From NCBI GenBank assembly GCA_001051155.2, contig JYIP02000005.1, positions 2,666,001 through 2,730,000 on the forward strand: a stretch of 64,000 nt of DNA, given 5' to 3'. The stretch is from Chrysoporthe austroafricana (Eukaryota > Ascomycota > Sordariomycetes > Diaporthales > Cryphonectriaceae). Below are positions 11,060 through 23,379 of the stretch, piece by piece. The notes under the pieces were generated by a model. It saw nothing but the letters and a program-made list of their open reading frames with translations. It ran no database searches and was not told the origin of the DNA. Position 1 is the first letter of the stretch. The number at the start of each line of letters is the position of its first letter. The translations under genes were made by a program, and so were the position numbers.

Positions 11060-13283
11060 GAACCAAACAACACAACTTTTCTTCCGTCTTTAACTTTGAT
11101 TCAAGATGGAAGACAAGCCTCTGTTAATCACGGCAGCTACTTTACTTACTGGTCTCGCAGCCACTATGCAGTGCCCGGTGTGTTCCGTCTTCCCTTGACC
11201 TCGTCGAAGAAGGATGCGAAAACGCATTGATATCGGAAAGACACTTAAATCACACTTGCGAAAAATATCAACTGTGCCGAGAGGGCCGACCTGGAGTGGG
11301 AATGCACGGATCTCCCTGTCTCTGCGACCACCTTGAGGAGTTTCGTGCTCTCGTGAATGTGTCTTCACATAATGTTTCCCCAGCGAGACCATTGGTGTGT
11401 ACACGGACTTGCCCTCATCTCTGTATCCTTCCCATAACACTTCTACATACGGAGGTACGTCCAATAAATAAGTGACATATGATTCCCTAGTTTGTATACT
11501 CTCTCAAGATGTCATGCAAATTCTGCCCTGACCAGTGCTAGACGAAGCTGATTTCGGAGATAGAACCTGAGCGATCTCAAGAGCTTGGCCGACCGTATAG
11601 GAGTGGCAGTGTCTTGTCTTTTGATACATTGAATGCAGCGGTATTTCGAGGTCGGCCGGAGATGAAAATGACCTGCTGGTGGAAACTTTGAATTAACGGG
11701 GTGCCTCTGCACCAAGCTGAGCGTCCCTTGGGGGAGGGTGTCCCTGAGCGTTGTTCTTGGGCTTCAGACACTCTATGTAGGGCGTTGTCCTTAGCAGACA
11801 AAAATATGCACAATTGCTCCATTTGCTTCGTTGAACACCCGGATCTGCCTCATCAAGGCACGTAGCATACGGGTCAACTAGGTGGAAAGATACGCAGAGC
11901 CATGCCGACAGGAGTGAGGTCGATGTGGGGCTCGAGGAAGAGTCAGGGGTCCCTGCCTTGTCGGTTCGGCCCGCCATCCCTGTGAAGCCTTTTCCGATTC
12001 CGGACGCCGGCACGTCCGGAACAGACGCGTGAGAACAAGTCTGTAGGAAGACACGGACACCTTTCTCTTGATGGCTTCAGTGTGGCGTACTGTGTGTCTT
12101 GCGGTTCTGCCTTGTCTCGCCCTTGTGCATGCAGCATGTGAGCATGTGGCCCTGAGACTCCCATGGAGCATGAGGCTATTGCGGCTTCTTGTGGATACAG
12201 GGACTAAGTATATGCAGGTACAGTACGGAGCATTGTTCAAAATTCAGTTGACATCATGCCTTGACTCGATGACACGGAGTATACGAACTAGGACGGCGTA
12301 AAATTTTGAGCACTAAGCCTTGCGAAACACTTAGCGAGGATTTCGACTGATCCCTATGCGCTTGGCTGCCCTTGAGCTGATCAGTATAATTTTGAGACGA
12401 GATGGGTTCCGTCACCTTCACCTGCTCGTTTATGTCCTTCTGCCAAAGCTTAATTGTTTGAGCGAAGGCTTCAATTGTGGCCTTGTGATATTATTTGTCA
12501 TCACTGTCAAGATCCCTTGGACATGATCTCTCACCATTTGACGCGGGCGACGGTGCCGGATGATAGCCACGAGGTGTGACAACCCTTAGAGTAACCGACC
12601 CCATCTCCAAGCACCACATCGCAGGTACCCGCATCCCCCTAGCCTAAATAATGCAGAACCGTCTCGACTATGGCCCGAAAGCCAATGCTTGCTCGGCAGA
12701 TGGGGGCCGACATTCCCTGGAGGTGCGGGGTGCAGGTGGTGGGAGGACCCCTGGAAGTCACTGACTGCAGCCCGTGTGGCTGCTGCAACTGGGGGGCCCA
12801 TCCAGGCTGTGCTGTACCCGCTGAGGCCACTTCATCTGGATGAGACGAGAATCCACTCCACGACGTCGTGTGAGACTTTGGCCTCGACCCGACACTATCG
12901 CGCAACTGCATCTTAGAATCATCTTCTTTGCGCTCCTCTTTGCACTCGTTATTTGTTCACTTGCGGTGCACCTGTTGTGTCTTGTCTGCACGGCTGGCCA
13001 GATTTGATTACTATCCCTGATACAGGTCCAGCTTCCTAGCTCAGCTTCGCGCCATCCCGAAACGCCACAAAGCTGCAACGATCCCCGGTACATTCCCGCG
13101 GCGGACTTGCGAGATATTGACCTGCGCATGTCTCTGCCGCGGCCGCTCTGAGCTGAGCTATAGTGCTTCGTTTCTCCCTTGGCCAGTCTACGAAACACGA
13201 CGCGTGTTGAGCCCCCACCACCGCCGCTCGCCCGCATCCGCACCCGCACCCCTTTGCTCGTCCTCGAACAAACCTCCGCGTAA
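11060..13283. other. Gene-poor region and leader of the UAA transporter
   Basis: No gene is well supported. At 11,106 a plus-strand ATG opens a short hydrophobic, signal-peptide-like stretch; an overlapping frame shifted by one base (about 11,121-11,400) is Cys-rich (see findings). From about 12,650 to 13,283 the sequence is pyrimidine-rich and probably forms the promoter and 5' UTR of the transporter. The 271-aa minus-strand frame at 12,758-13,573 overlaps that gene antisense and was rejected. Confidence 0.4.
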
Positions 13284-14660
13284 ATGACGACCTCCCGCCC
13301 GACTCGACGACGACAGCCCTCTTCCCTACAGAAAGCCCAGCAACATGCGGCTGCCTCGGCTCCCATGACGCCCCGAGTCATCAATGCTGCTCCGTCCTTG
13401 GAGAAGGCTGAGATCCACGGCATAGACGACCAGCGGCCCATGTCCTCCAAGATCATGGGTATGTTGGGGCGCATCTTCATCGAGACCATCCCGCAATGGC
13501 TCACCGTCGGGGCCATGCTGCTCTTGATCTTCGGTGGATGCTGTTCCAACGTCTTCGCCCTCGAGGCTATCATTCAGTCAGTGCTTCGCCCGCCGTTCCG
13601 AGGCATGCCGGATCTGCAAAGCTGACTTGAAACTTCTCAACAGGGTCGAGCCCGCCAGTGGCACCCTCCTGACCTTCGTCCAATTCCTCTTCGTCGCCGT
13701 CACGGGCTACATCTCTCAGTTCGACGAAACCCGGCCGCCCCTCTTCCTTCGACCGAACAAGGTTCCTCTGAAGCGCTGGCTGATCAACATTGTGCTGTTC
13801 TTCAGCATCAACACGTTGAACAACCATGCCTTCAGTTACGATATTTCTGTACCGGTACATATCATTCTCAGGTCTGGAGGCAGTATTACGACAATGATTG
13901 CCGGGAGTATCTGGGGAAAGAGATATTCGCGCATACAGCTCACAGCCGTAATCTTGCTTACCATTGGTGTCATCACCGCCGCCTGGTCTGACGCGCAGAC
14001 TAAGGTGAGACTGGGCAATGGAGAAAAGATCATTGAGGTGTCCAGGCTGACAAAAGACAGGGCAAAACGGAAGAAAAAGCTGGAAGTGCTGCGAGCTTCA
14101 ACACCGGCCTTGCCATCCTCCTCATCGCTCAGATCCTGTCCGCGGTCATGGGTCTTTACACCGAGGAGACCTATCGAAAATACGGGCCTCATTGGAAGGA
14201 GAACCTCTTCTACTCGCACCTCCTGTCTCTGCCGCTCTTTCTCCCGTTCATGCCATCCATGTGGAGACAATGGAACAAGCTGGCGAGCAGTCCACCTCTG
14301 CCTCTCCCGATTGCGGCTGTGTTCGGCCTCGAAACGCTTTCAGACGATCTTCAACGAATCGTTGACAACATCCACATTCCGAGCCAGATTTTCTATCTGC
14401 TTATGAATGTTTTGACGCAGTACGCCTGTATACGGGGCGTCAACTTGCTAGCGGCAGCGTCGTCAGCCCTGACGGTAACGATTGTCTTGAACATTCGCAA
14501 GCTCGTGAGTCTCTTGCTCAGCATTTGGTTGTTTGGGAACCAACTGGCCACGGGCACTCTGCTCGGTGCTTGTATTGTGTTCTTTGCAGGTGGGCTATAC
14601 TCTCTCGACCCTGGCAAGAAGACCAAACCGCAGCCTGTCAGGCTCACGAAGGTTGGTTGA
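13284..14660 (+). CDS. UAA-family nucleotide-sugar transporter (UDP-GlcNAc type, Yea4/SLC35B4-like)
   Basis: Three exons (13284-13576, 13644-14004, 14061-14660) encode 417 residues. After a basic, Ser/Pro-rich cytosolic N-terminus of about 65 residues there are roughly ten membrane segments. Landmarks are GGCCSNVFALEAII in the first helix, FSINTLNNHAFSYDISVPVH, where residues typical of the UAA family cluster, and RSGGSITTMIAG. The C-terminus is short and basic. Such proteins exchange UDP-sugars for UMP across ER or Golgi membranes; the closest named relatives (Yea4, SLC35B4) carry UDP-GlcNAc, UDP-xylose or both and supply chitin and glycan synthesis. The specific substrate is inferred. The acceptor at 14,060 is chosen because it keeps phase and opens the next helix in frame. 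Confidence 0.85.
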
Positions 14661-15545
14661 GTGTTCTTTCAATATGGTAACCGGGATCCTCTATCTGGAG
14701 GGAACATTGCCAATAGTGCTAGACGAGAGCATTCTCACAAGCTGAGAAGCAGTATACAAAGACTCTGGATTTCTACTGAACTGTTCTCTGAAAAAAAAAA
14801 AAAAAAAAAAAATATTGTGCTCCCCGGCCCTGGTTTTGTAAAACGGAGTTGCGCCCACAGGTGCGGGCGGGGGGGGGGGGGGGNAAAAAAAAAAAAAAAA
14901 AAAAAAAAAAGACTCGTGAATCCAAGTCCTGATTTTGATGATGGGATTTTGCTCATCTGCTGCTGCCGGAACTAAAAGTTACCAGCCCCTGCAAGGCTAG
15001 CAGATCGCCGTGGGGATGTGAGGAATGTCTGCCCAGGCCCCTGAAGAGGCTAGAACTCGGTTGGTTCAGTGGACTAATAATAGCCTGCAGCTGGTCCCCT
15101 CTGGACGTCATTCCTCACATCTCTTCTGAGCCCCTCCACTGCTGGGATCCCTGGGGACAGCGAACAAAAATTGGTGGGGAGCTCCGCGGCCGATCGCGCT
15201 GGCCGGTCACGCCGACCGGTCACATCGACATTCACGCCAGCTTGTGTATCTCCTCAACGGACCTATAGCACAGACACGTGTAACCTCTCGGATCTCCGTT
15301 GGTCGTCGTCCTCCTCTTCTCAACTTGAAGTGTTGGGGGATCCGTCGCACTTTTGAGTGCGCATTTGCGTATATGGCCGGCAAGTCATGAAGCATACTTT
15401 CTGCAGAGCTGCTCCCTTGGAACGCTTTCGGCTGCTGGTGCCCATGATTAGAGTTCGGACGACTAAATAAGATTCTGTCTCAGACCACGCCTTTCTTGAC
15501 GCTCCCACGCCAGGGTTCGACTCTCCTCGACTCGACTCCATCGCC
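14661..15545. other. Intergenic region with assembly join
   Basis: This holds the 3' UTR of the transporter, the homopolymer/N block at 14,791-14,910 and the AMD1 promoter and leader (pyrimidine-rich from about 15,290). No gene is seen. Confidence 0.5.
14791..14910. repeat. Homopolymer block flanking a single N
   Basis: A run of 22 A (14,791-14,812), about 56 bases of ordinary sequence, then 15 G (14,869-14,883), one N (14,884) and 26 A (14,885-14,910). A G-run and an A-run abutting at an N suggest two read ends joined at an unresolved gap. Confidence 0.8.
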
Positions 15546-18500
15546 ATGCCTCTTGCACCCGATTCCGACGAAGAGGAGGGCACCGCAGCGCACCAGAGCC
15601 GCAGCACAGGGTCAGGAGAGGATGGCCGCCTGCTCACGAGCTCGAAGACCACACCCGACGAGGAAGACGAAGAAGTGCTCCTGAGAGACATGCCTAAGAA
15701 GACTGCCTTCTACGACCCCGTCGCGGAGCGCCAGATGACCCATACCGACGCGAAACTCTTCTACCAGCGCAGCCAGCTCGACCAGAAGGCTGGCGGCCAG
15801 CCTTGGGCCTCATCAGCGTACGGCGGCAGTGCGCTCGGCAGCCCTGTCATATCTCATGGGGGGGAACATCTGCCAGAGAAGACGCTCGGCACTTCCTATG
15901 ACCTACCAACCTCTGCATGGCCGCAAGCGGGCGGTGAGAGTGTTCCAGGTAGTGCCTCTAAGAAAGACACCACCCACTTCACCTTCCCTAGCAACTACAA
16001 CCAGATCGGCAGTCAGGCGAATCTGCCAAGGGTTCCGAGTGGTCTCGGAGTGAGTGCCCATGATGCCGTATACCAGGCCCAGTTAGAGATGAGTACGGGC
16101 GCGCCACATGGGATTGGTAGTGCCTCCTATGTCGGTGCTGACCCTTCGGTTACGGCTGAGCTCAGCAGCATCCTGAAAAACGTCCAGAAGATACTCGACA
16201 TACGGCACAAGTACATCCGACTGTCTCTGCAGGGGCCGACGGACAATCCCAAGGATGATCCGAGCTGGCCGATATATCCGCCTGCTCCTCAGCCGGCTTG
16301 GGTGGAAGAGCAGGACAAGGTGGTGAACCCGAGCAGCAGTGCCAACAACAGCATGAACAACAGCATGACTATGCCGTCAGACCAGGCCCCGGAGCAACAT
16401 CCCAAGAGGCAGAGGCGGAAACCTGGAGAGGACATTGGTGAGGACTTCGACATGGCCGACTTCGAGCCTCTGCCCGGTCCAAGTGAGATGACCTTTGGCC
16501 TCGATCCCAATGGCGTATACCAGGTGTTCGAGAATGGGGAGGCTAAGGCAGCCGACACACCGGCTGTCAACGTTCCAACTATCAAGGAGTATTATATGGA
16601 CTTGGACACGATACTGTCAATATCATCCGATGGCCCATCCAAGAGTTTTGCTTTCCGCCGGCTACAGTATTTGGAGGGAAAGTACAATCTCTACGCCCTC
16701 TTGAACGAATATCAAGAAACCGCCGATACCAAAAAGGTGCCACATCGTGATTTCTACAACGTCAGAAAGGTCGACACCCACGTGCACCACTCGGCTTGTA
16801 TGAATCAGAAGCATCTTCTTCGTTTCATCAAGAGCAAGATGAAGAAGTCTCCTGACGAGGTAGTCCTTCATCGGGATGGCAAGTATCTCACACTGGCCGA
16901 GGTGTTTCAGAGCATCAACTTGACGGCCTATGACCTCAGTATCGACACCTTAGATATGCATGCTCACACCGACTCATTTCACCGCTTTGACAAGTTCAAT
17001 CTCAAGTACAATCCCGTTGGGGAGTCTCGCCTGCGAACGATATTCTTGAAGACGGACAATCTTATCAAGGGTCGGTACCTGGCAGAGATCTCCAAGGAGG
17101 TCATAGCAGATCTGGAGTCCAGCAAGTATCAGATGGTTGAGTGGCGCATCTCGATCTACGGCCGGAGCATGGACGAGTGGGATAAGCTTGCTGCATGGGT
17201 GGTTGACAACAAGCTGTTCTCGCACAATGTTAGGTGGCTCATCCAGATTCCTCGTCTTTACGATGTGTATAAGGCAAGCGGAACGATGGAGACATTCGAG
17301 CAGATCGTCAAGAACATATTCGAGCCTCTCTTCGAGGTGACGAAGGATCCTCAGTCTCATCCTAAACTCCACATATTCCTGCAGCGCGTTGTCGGTATCG
17401 ACAGCGTGGATGACGAGAGCAAGGTCGAGCGCCGTCTGTTCAGAAAGTATCCAGTCCCTAGAGAATGGAATACCAAGCAGAACCCGCCCTACAGCTACTG
17501 GATATACTACCTTTTCGCCAACATGACATCGCTCAACTTCTGGAGGAAGCAGCGCGGCTTCAACACATTCGTCTTGCGGCCGCATTGCGGTGAAGCCGGA
17601 GATGTGGAGCATCTCGCAGTTGCAGCTCAGTGCGCTCATAGCATCAGCCACGGCCTGCTGCTGCGCAAGGTGCCGCTCCTCCAGTATATCTTCTACCTCG
17701 AGCAGATCGGCGTCGCCATGTCGCCCCTCAGCAACAACGCGCTCTTCCTGGCACTAGAACGCAATCCCTTCCATCAGTACTTCAAGCGTGGCCTAAACGT
17801 ATCGCTATCGACGGATGACCCACTGCAATTTGCTTACACCAAGGAGCCGCTGATGGAGGAGTATGCGGTTGCTGCGCAGATCTATAAGCTCAGCCCTGTT
17901 GATATGTGCGAGCTCGCAAAGAACTCGGTCCGGCAGAGCGGATATGAGTTCTCCATCAAGCAGCACTGGCTCGGTCCCGATTTCTTGAAGCCCGGATTCC
18001 GGGGCAACACGATGGTCAAGACGAATGTGCCCGATCGGAGAGAGGAATTCCGGTACCGCACGCTGAGGGAGGAACAGCAGATGTAAGTCGCAATCTTTCA
18101 CGCGCCGAGCGAGTAGAGAGCTGACGTGAGGCTAGGGTGGAAATGTATGTCTCCTACAGCGACTCGAATGCCAATCCTTCCACCGCAGAACCCAGCACCT
18201 TCGCCTCGGCAGCGCCCAACACGCCAGCGATGCCGCTCAAGACGAACCTCAACGTGGACAACATGGCGCCGCTGCCGCGCAGCATGGGCCAGCCGCCAAC
18301 ATCATCACCAGCGATGACTGCGCAACAGCCGCAGTCGACCAGCACCTGGCCGATAGAGGGCATGAACGACTTGCATCTCTCGGGCAGCGAGCCAAGAATA
18401 TACCCGGGCATGATCAGCCGCCGGCAGAGGGCGAATAGCCTGCGGCAGTCGTCGATACATGAGAGTGACGAGAGGGCGGCCGCGAAGAGGGTGGTGAGCC

Positions 18501-18553
18501 CAGCGGCGACTGAGGCTGTGGACGAAGCCGGGGGGGAGGGAAAGGAGAAGTGA
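15546..18553 (+). CDS. AMD1: AMP deaminase
   Basis: Two exons (15546-18082, 18136-18553) give 984 residues. The enzyme converts AMP to IMP and ammonia in the purine nucleotide cycle and sets adenylate energy charge in the cytosol. The first ~330 residues are a variable regulatory region. The catalytic TIM barrel starts with the metal-binding KVDTHVHHSACMN near residue 408 and includes HCGEAGD near 680 and SLSTDDPLQFAYTKEPLMEE near 752, with the metal and catalytic residues of the deaminase family in place. The C-terminal exon encodes a Ser/Pro-rich tail of about 139 residues, probably disordered and phosphorylated. The intron is 53 nt, and joining restores an ATG codon at the junction. The chosen start is the first ATG of the long frame, preceded by a pyrimidine-rich leader. 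Confidence 0.96.
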
Positions 18554-19735
18554 GCAGTAGTCTACGTAAAAGATAGACGGAATTGGGGGTTGAAACTGTA
18601 ACCATACGCACACGTTGGCAATATTCTTGAGTTTTAGAGTAGACATTACAACTCAGGCCGCATGCAACAAGTCTTTCATTATGAGACGGCGGAGTGGCAG
18701 ATATCTGCCGTGACCCTGGGAGGTATCACATAGTATTACTAGTGTGTATATGTCATTGGTCGCCTATGACCTCGCACACGCACTGGGGAACTTAGAACCT
18801 TGGGAAGTGGCCTGGCGCAAGGCTCGCTGAAGGGTCTCCTGCATCTTACATACAGACTGTTCCAGCTGCCGAATCGGGCTCGTCTCCTTTTCGGTCAGTG
18901 TGCTAAAAGGCAAGATAAATCTCCCAACCTCTCTCGCGATCTACGAGCATCAAGCGCGCTTCTTCCCGTCGCCGTATGTTATAAATTACTGTATGCCATA
19001 ATACATTGTGTAAGTACGTGCTCTAGGGCCCACCAGCTCGGGTGCTTAGTTGGGGTCGGTCGGGACGTTCATGCCCGACGTGCGCTGCGAACACTTGTTG
19101 CTGCCCTGCCGTCCCCTGGTGTGCCCTGCTAGCTGCGCACCTGCGTGCCTGTGCTCTGGGCCTGTCCCGTGCTGTCCCGGCCCGTCCGACACGACCTGTT
19201 CCTCCTGGCCTTGGTCTCGTCTCCATCTTAATCAGCCAGCGACTTGACTGCCCCTTTTGAAATACCTCCGAGACCTTGGCACATGCGGCGCATGACGCTG
19301 CATAACACCTGCTTGCTCCTACAACACAACACCGGCTGCCATCGATTCGAGCGTCCTTGTGCATCACCATCTCGAACCACCGCCGCGCCGAACCACCGGA
19401 CGAACAGCGACTCCTCCACAGGCGATTCAGTACAGGCCGGGGGCCAACTGGGGCCGACACCACCCTTCCTCTTCCTCCTCCCGCTGCCGCTGTTTCGGGT
19501 GCATCCGCTTTGCCTGGAGCACTACCTCAGTCTCAAGGCCACCCGGAAGCTCCAGCAGCCTCTCGGCTCGCCCTGCCGTCCTTCAAGTCGCGCGTCGAGC
19601 TGGCCTTGCATATCCAGTCCCCTAGACTGCTAGAGAGGCTGCGCCCTCATCGCCATATACCGGATCCCGCCGCAGACCCCACGGTCAAGGAGGCCGGCCT
19701 GACCTGCTCCTCTCTGGCCTGTTTCAGCCGACGCG
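18554..19735. other. Intergenic region and SLA1 leader
   Basis: About 1.2 kb. The first part is the AMD1 3' UTR. From about 19,050 the sequence is rich in CTG/CCC and pyrimidine blocks, consistent with a long SLA1 promoter and 5' UTR. Several overlapping short frames occur in all phases and none has domain features. Confidence 0.5.
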
Positions 19736-22700
19736 ATGGCATTCCTTGGCGTTTACAAGGCCCTATTCGACTATGCCCCGCAGTCTGAGGGAGAGCTTGA
19801 GATAAGCGAAGGAGATCTGCTCTACGTCCTCGAGAAGAGCGAAAATGACGACTGGTGGAAGGCAAAGAAGAAGGCCACTGCCGAAGAGGAGGATGAGCCC
19901 GTCGGTCTGATCCCGAACAACTATGTCGAGGAGGTGAGTCCGATCTGCATCGCGCTGGGCATGGCTTGACGTCGTCCTGTGCTTGCTGACGAGTCTTCTC
20001 CAGGCGAAACCCATTGAGAAAGCCCGCGCACTCTACGAGTACACAAGACAGACGGATGAGGAGCTGTCATTTCCCGAGGAAGCCGAGCTCGACGTCTACG
20101 ACACTTCAGATCCTGACTGGATCCTGGTTGGGCTCAACGGCGACTATGGCTTCGTTCCTGCCAACTACATAGCTATGGGGGAGGGCGGTGGTCAGGAGGA
20201 ACCATCCCACGAGCCAGAAGAAGAGCCTGAGCCTGCTCCTCCGAGCCTTCCGACCAGACCCCCGGCCCCTCCATCTCCAGCCGTCGAGGCCGAGCCCAGT
20301 CCGCCGCTCCCAGCAAGAAATGCTGCGCCGCCAGAGCCAAGCAGCCCTGAGGCCCCGAACCCGGCCGCAGCGCTGGCTGGCGTTGTGGGTGGTCGGGCTG
20401 CTGCTCCAGCAGTTGCACGCGACACGCCGCCCCCTCCTGCAATAAATATTCCTCCTCCGCCGCGGCAAGCTCCGCCCTCCGAGGATGAGATATCTCCGCC
20501 TCTGCCGGCACGGACTCGCTCGATCCAATCCACGGTGGAAGACGACCGGAACGAGAACCTGTCGCCGGCGCCCCGGTCGTCGACATACCGCGATCCGTTC
20601 CCCCAGTATGACCGTCGACAGCCCACCGACCGCGATTATGAGCCGCGGTCTCAGGACCTATCGCCTGGTGGTTTCCACTTGTATAATATTAATGAGATGA
20701 TATCGATCATGGGCAAGAAAAAGAAGATGCCAACCACGCTTGGAATCAACTTGAAGACGGGAAAGATCCTGATCGCACCGGAACATGCGCAAGACGGGCC
20801 GTCGCAGGAGTGGCCGGCCGATAGGATGACCCACTACTCCAGGGAGGGCAAACACGTGTTTCTTGAATTCGTGCGACCTAGCAAGAGCGTGGACTTTCAC
20901 GCCGGTGCAAAGGATACCGCCGAGGAGATCGTTGCGGCACTGGGTGAGCTGGCGGGCGCTGTCAAGGCTGAGGGTCTGCGCGAGGTCATTATGGCTGGCA
21001 CCGGCAGAGAACTCAGGAAAGGGAAGATGCTCTACGACTTCATGGCCCAGGGCGACGACGAGGTGACGGTGGCCGACGGTGACGAGGTTATCATCTTGGA
21101 CGATATGAAGAGCGAGGACTGGTGGCAGGTGCGGAGGGTCAAGAATGGAAAGGAGGGTGTCGTGCCCAGCAGCTATGTCGAGATCACCGGCACAGTTCCC
21201 GCTCTGCCGGCCTCCATGACCGGCATCAACGCGGGATTATCGTCCGTCGCCCAAAACCGACTTGAGGAGGAGCGTTTGACGAAGCAGGCCGTCAAGGCAG
21301 CGAAAAGAGAAGAGGTAGGCCCAGGATTGCGCTTGCCAGAAAGGTCTAGCAGCCTTTCATCAAGGGAACGGAATGGTAATTTATCGTCACAGCGGAAACA
21401 CGAGAACGGTCACGGCAGCAATGGTTCTCGAAGCAACGCGAAGTCCAGTATGTTTTCGATTCCTACGTGGGGACCAATAACTGACTGATGCTCGTAGAGC
21501 CCGACCCATCCAAGGTCCGTACGTGGACCGATCGATCCAAGTCGTTTAGTGTCGATGCCCAGTTCCTCGGACTTAAAGACGGGAAGATCAACCTCCACAA
21601 GGTCAATGGCGTCAAGATTGCCGTACCAATCGCAAAAATGTCCGTCGGGGATCTCGAGTACGTGGAGCGGATAACTGGAATCTCGCTCGACGAGGACAAG
21701 CCGTTGTCAGAGGTCAAAAGATCCAAGTCTAGAGCCTCCGCACCGGTTGGCGCTACTATCGAGCAACCGAAGAGGCCTGAGTATGATTGGTTCCAGTTCT
21801 TCCTCTCGTGCGATATACAGGTCGGACTATGCGAGAGATACGCGCAGTCATTCAACCGAGACAATATGGACGAGACCGTGCTCCCGGACGTTGACGCATC
21901 TGTTCTTCGAACGTTGGGTCTGCGCGAAGGAGATATCATCAAGGTGATGCGATTCCTGGACAACAAGTATGGTCGCAAGAAGGGCGGAGAGGCCCAGGGA
22001 GAGGGCGGTTTGTTCTCCGGGCCTGGTGGTGCTCTCAAGAACAACTCAGGTCGACCACGGCCAGAGGCAAACAGGTCTGCTAGTGACTTGGTTGATCCTA
22101 AGGCTCTGGGCGGGACCAAGGATAGTGATGCCTCGTCTCCCGCCCCACTCACGCCTGCGACAACCACATCAGCTGTGTCAACAGGAAAGCCGAGCGGATT
22201 CGACGACGATGCGTGGGATGTCAAGCCAGCCAAGTCCCAACCCACGCCCGAGCCACCAGCCCCTGCTGTAGCCCCAGCACCTGCGCCTGAACCTCTCAAG
22301 CCGGCCACCACACCTCTCACACCTGGGATGCAGGAGTTGTCGCTGCTGACGGAGCCCTTGCAGCCGACAAAGACTGCGGCACCTGTTCAAGCGCCGCCAG
22401 TCGTCACGCAGCCTCCCCCTGCTCCTGCCCAGGCACCTCAGCCTACAGGAGCATCGCCTGGCTTCTTTGCTGGCCTGCCTGCACAGCCGACGGGTCTGCC
22501 GAATGGCCAGTCACCAACAACTCCTCTCAGCCACCAGCTATCTCTCGCACGACAAAGGCCCGCGCCGCCATCAGGTGTCCAAGGTCAAGCAGGTATGATA
22601 GCTCCGCCTCCTACGAGACCATTGTCGGCACCTCAGGCGGCACAGCCCAGCGCTTTCGGTCCTCCTCCATTGGCGCCTCATGTAACCGGACAGGTTGCCC

Positions 22701-23379
22701 CTCCGGGTCAGAGTTTGAGTGACCTCAGCCAGCAGCGGTTGCAACAGCAGTACGCCATGCAGATGCAGCCACAGATGACTGGCTTCCCTCAACAGTCACC
22801 TGGCATGTACCCAATGCAGACCGGCATGCAGCCACAGCCAACAGGCTTTGGCCAGAACCAGTTCATGCAACAGCCAACGATGAATGGCCAGCAGATGCCC
22901 CAGCAGAGCCCCTTCGCCGATCCCAGAGCATCGCAGCAATTCCCGCCAATGCAGATGCAGCCTACTGGCTTCCAGGGACAGTTTAACCAGAACTCATTCG
23001 GCGCAAACCCGACAGGGGGTGTCAACTCATACCTCCCCCCGGCCCTCGAGCCACAGGGGACCGGCATGCCTACTCAGCTGCAGCCGATGCAACCTCAACC
23101 TACGGGCATGAGCTTCACGCAGGGCTTTGGAAACCACGGCATGCGTCCAACACAACCACAGCCTCCGGCTCCCCTGATGCCGCAACAGACAGGGCCGCCG
23201 CCGCCGGTACGCTTTGGTGTCCAGGCTGATGCGAAGAAGCTTGCGCCACAGGCTACTGGTCGCCGTGCCAATCTCTCTGCTGCGAGTAAGTGTTTCAAGA
23301 CTCGATTCTGGGTTTTGTCGACAAGATGAATTCTAGTGCTAACTCCGGTACAGCTCCTGATAATCCTTTCGGATTCTAA
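19736..23379 (+). CDS. SLA1: Actin cytoskeleton-regulatory complex protein SLA1
   Basis: Four exons (19736-19933, 20004-21447, 21498-23285, 23354-23379) give about 1,151 residues. Domains in order: SH3-1 (about 5-66), SH3-2 (73-127), a Pro-rich linker, a conserved segment starting GFHLYNINEMISIM (about 289-400), SH3-3 (405-465), SHD1 (RTWTDRSKSFSVDAQFLGL, about 556-615), a SAM-like SHD2 (YDWFQFFLSCDIQVGLCERY, about 642-705) and a long Pro/Gln-rich tail with many P/Q-x-TG(F/M) repeats. It ends NPFGF, encoded by a tiny last exon. Sla1 is an endocytic coat adaptor: the SH3 domains restrain Las17/WASP, SHD1 reads NPF-x-D cargo signals, and phosphorylation of the TG repeats by Ark/Prk kinases disassembles the coat. 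The joins AKSKPDPSK and the final TPDNPFGF are family-typical. Confidence 0.96.

Noticed and set aside
7922..13283. RIP-mutated transposon island
   Set aside because: The block is gene-poor but not strongly A/T-rich, has no repeated ends, no transposase-like frame and no long TA-biased tracts. Composition statistics would be needed to reopen this.
12758..13573. 271-aa minus-strand frame
   Set aside because: It overlaps the first exon and leader of the UAA transporter antisense, has no domain, and is explained by the G/C-rich coding strand.
15060..15130. Possible tRNA (GGTTCAGTGG-like A box)
   Set aside because: No B box (GGTTCRANTCC) or cloverleaf follows.
16974..17651. 225-aa minus-strand frame
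   Set aside because: Antisense shadow inside the AMP deaminase catalytic domain.
21463..22320. 285-aa minus-strand frame
   Set aside because: Antisense shadow of SLA1; low-complexity Gly/Ser composition mirrors the Pro/Ala-rich coding strand.
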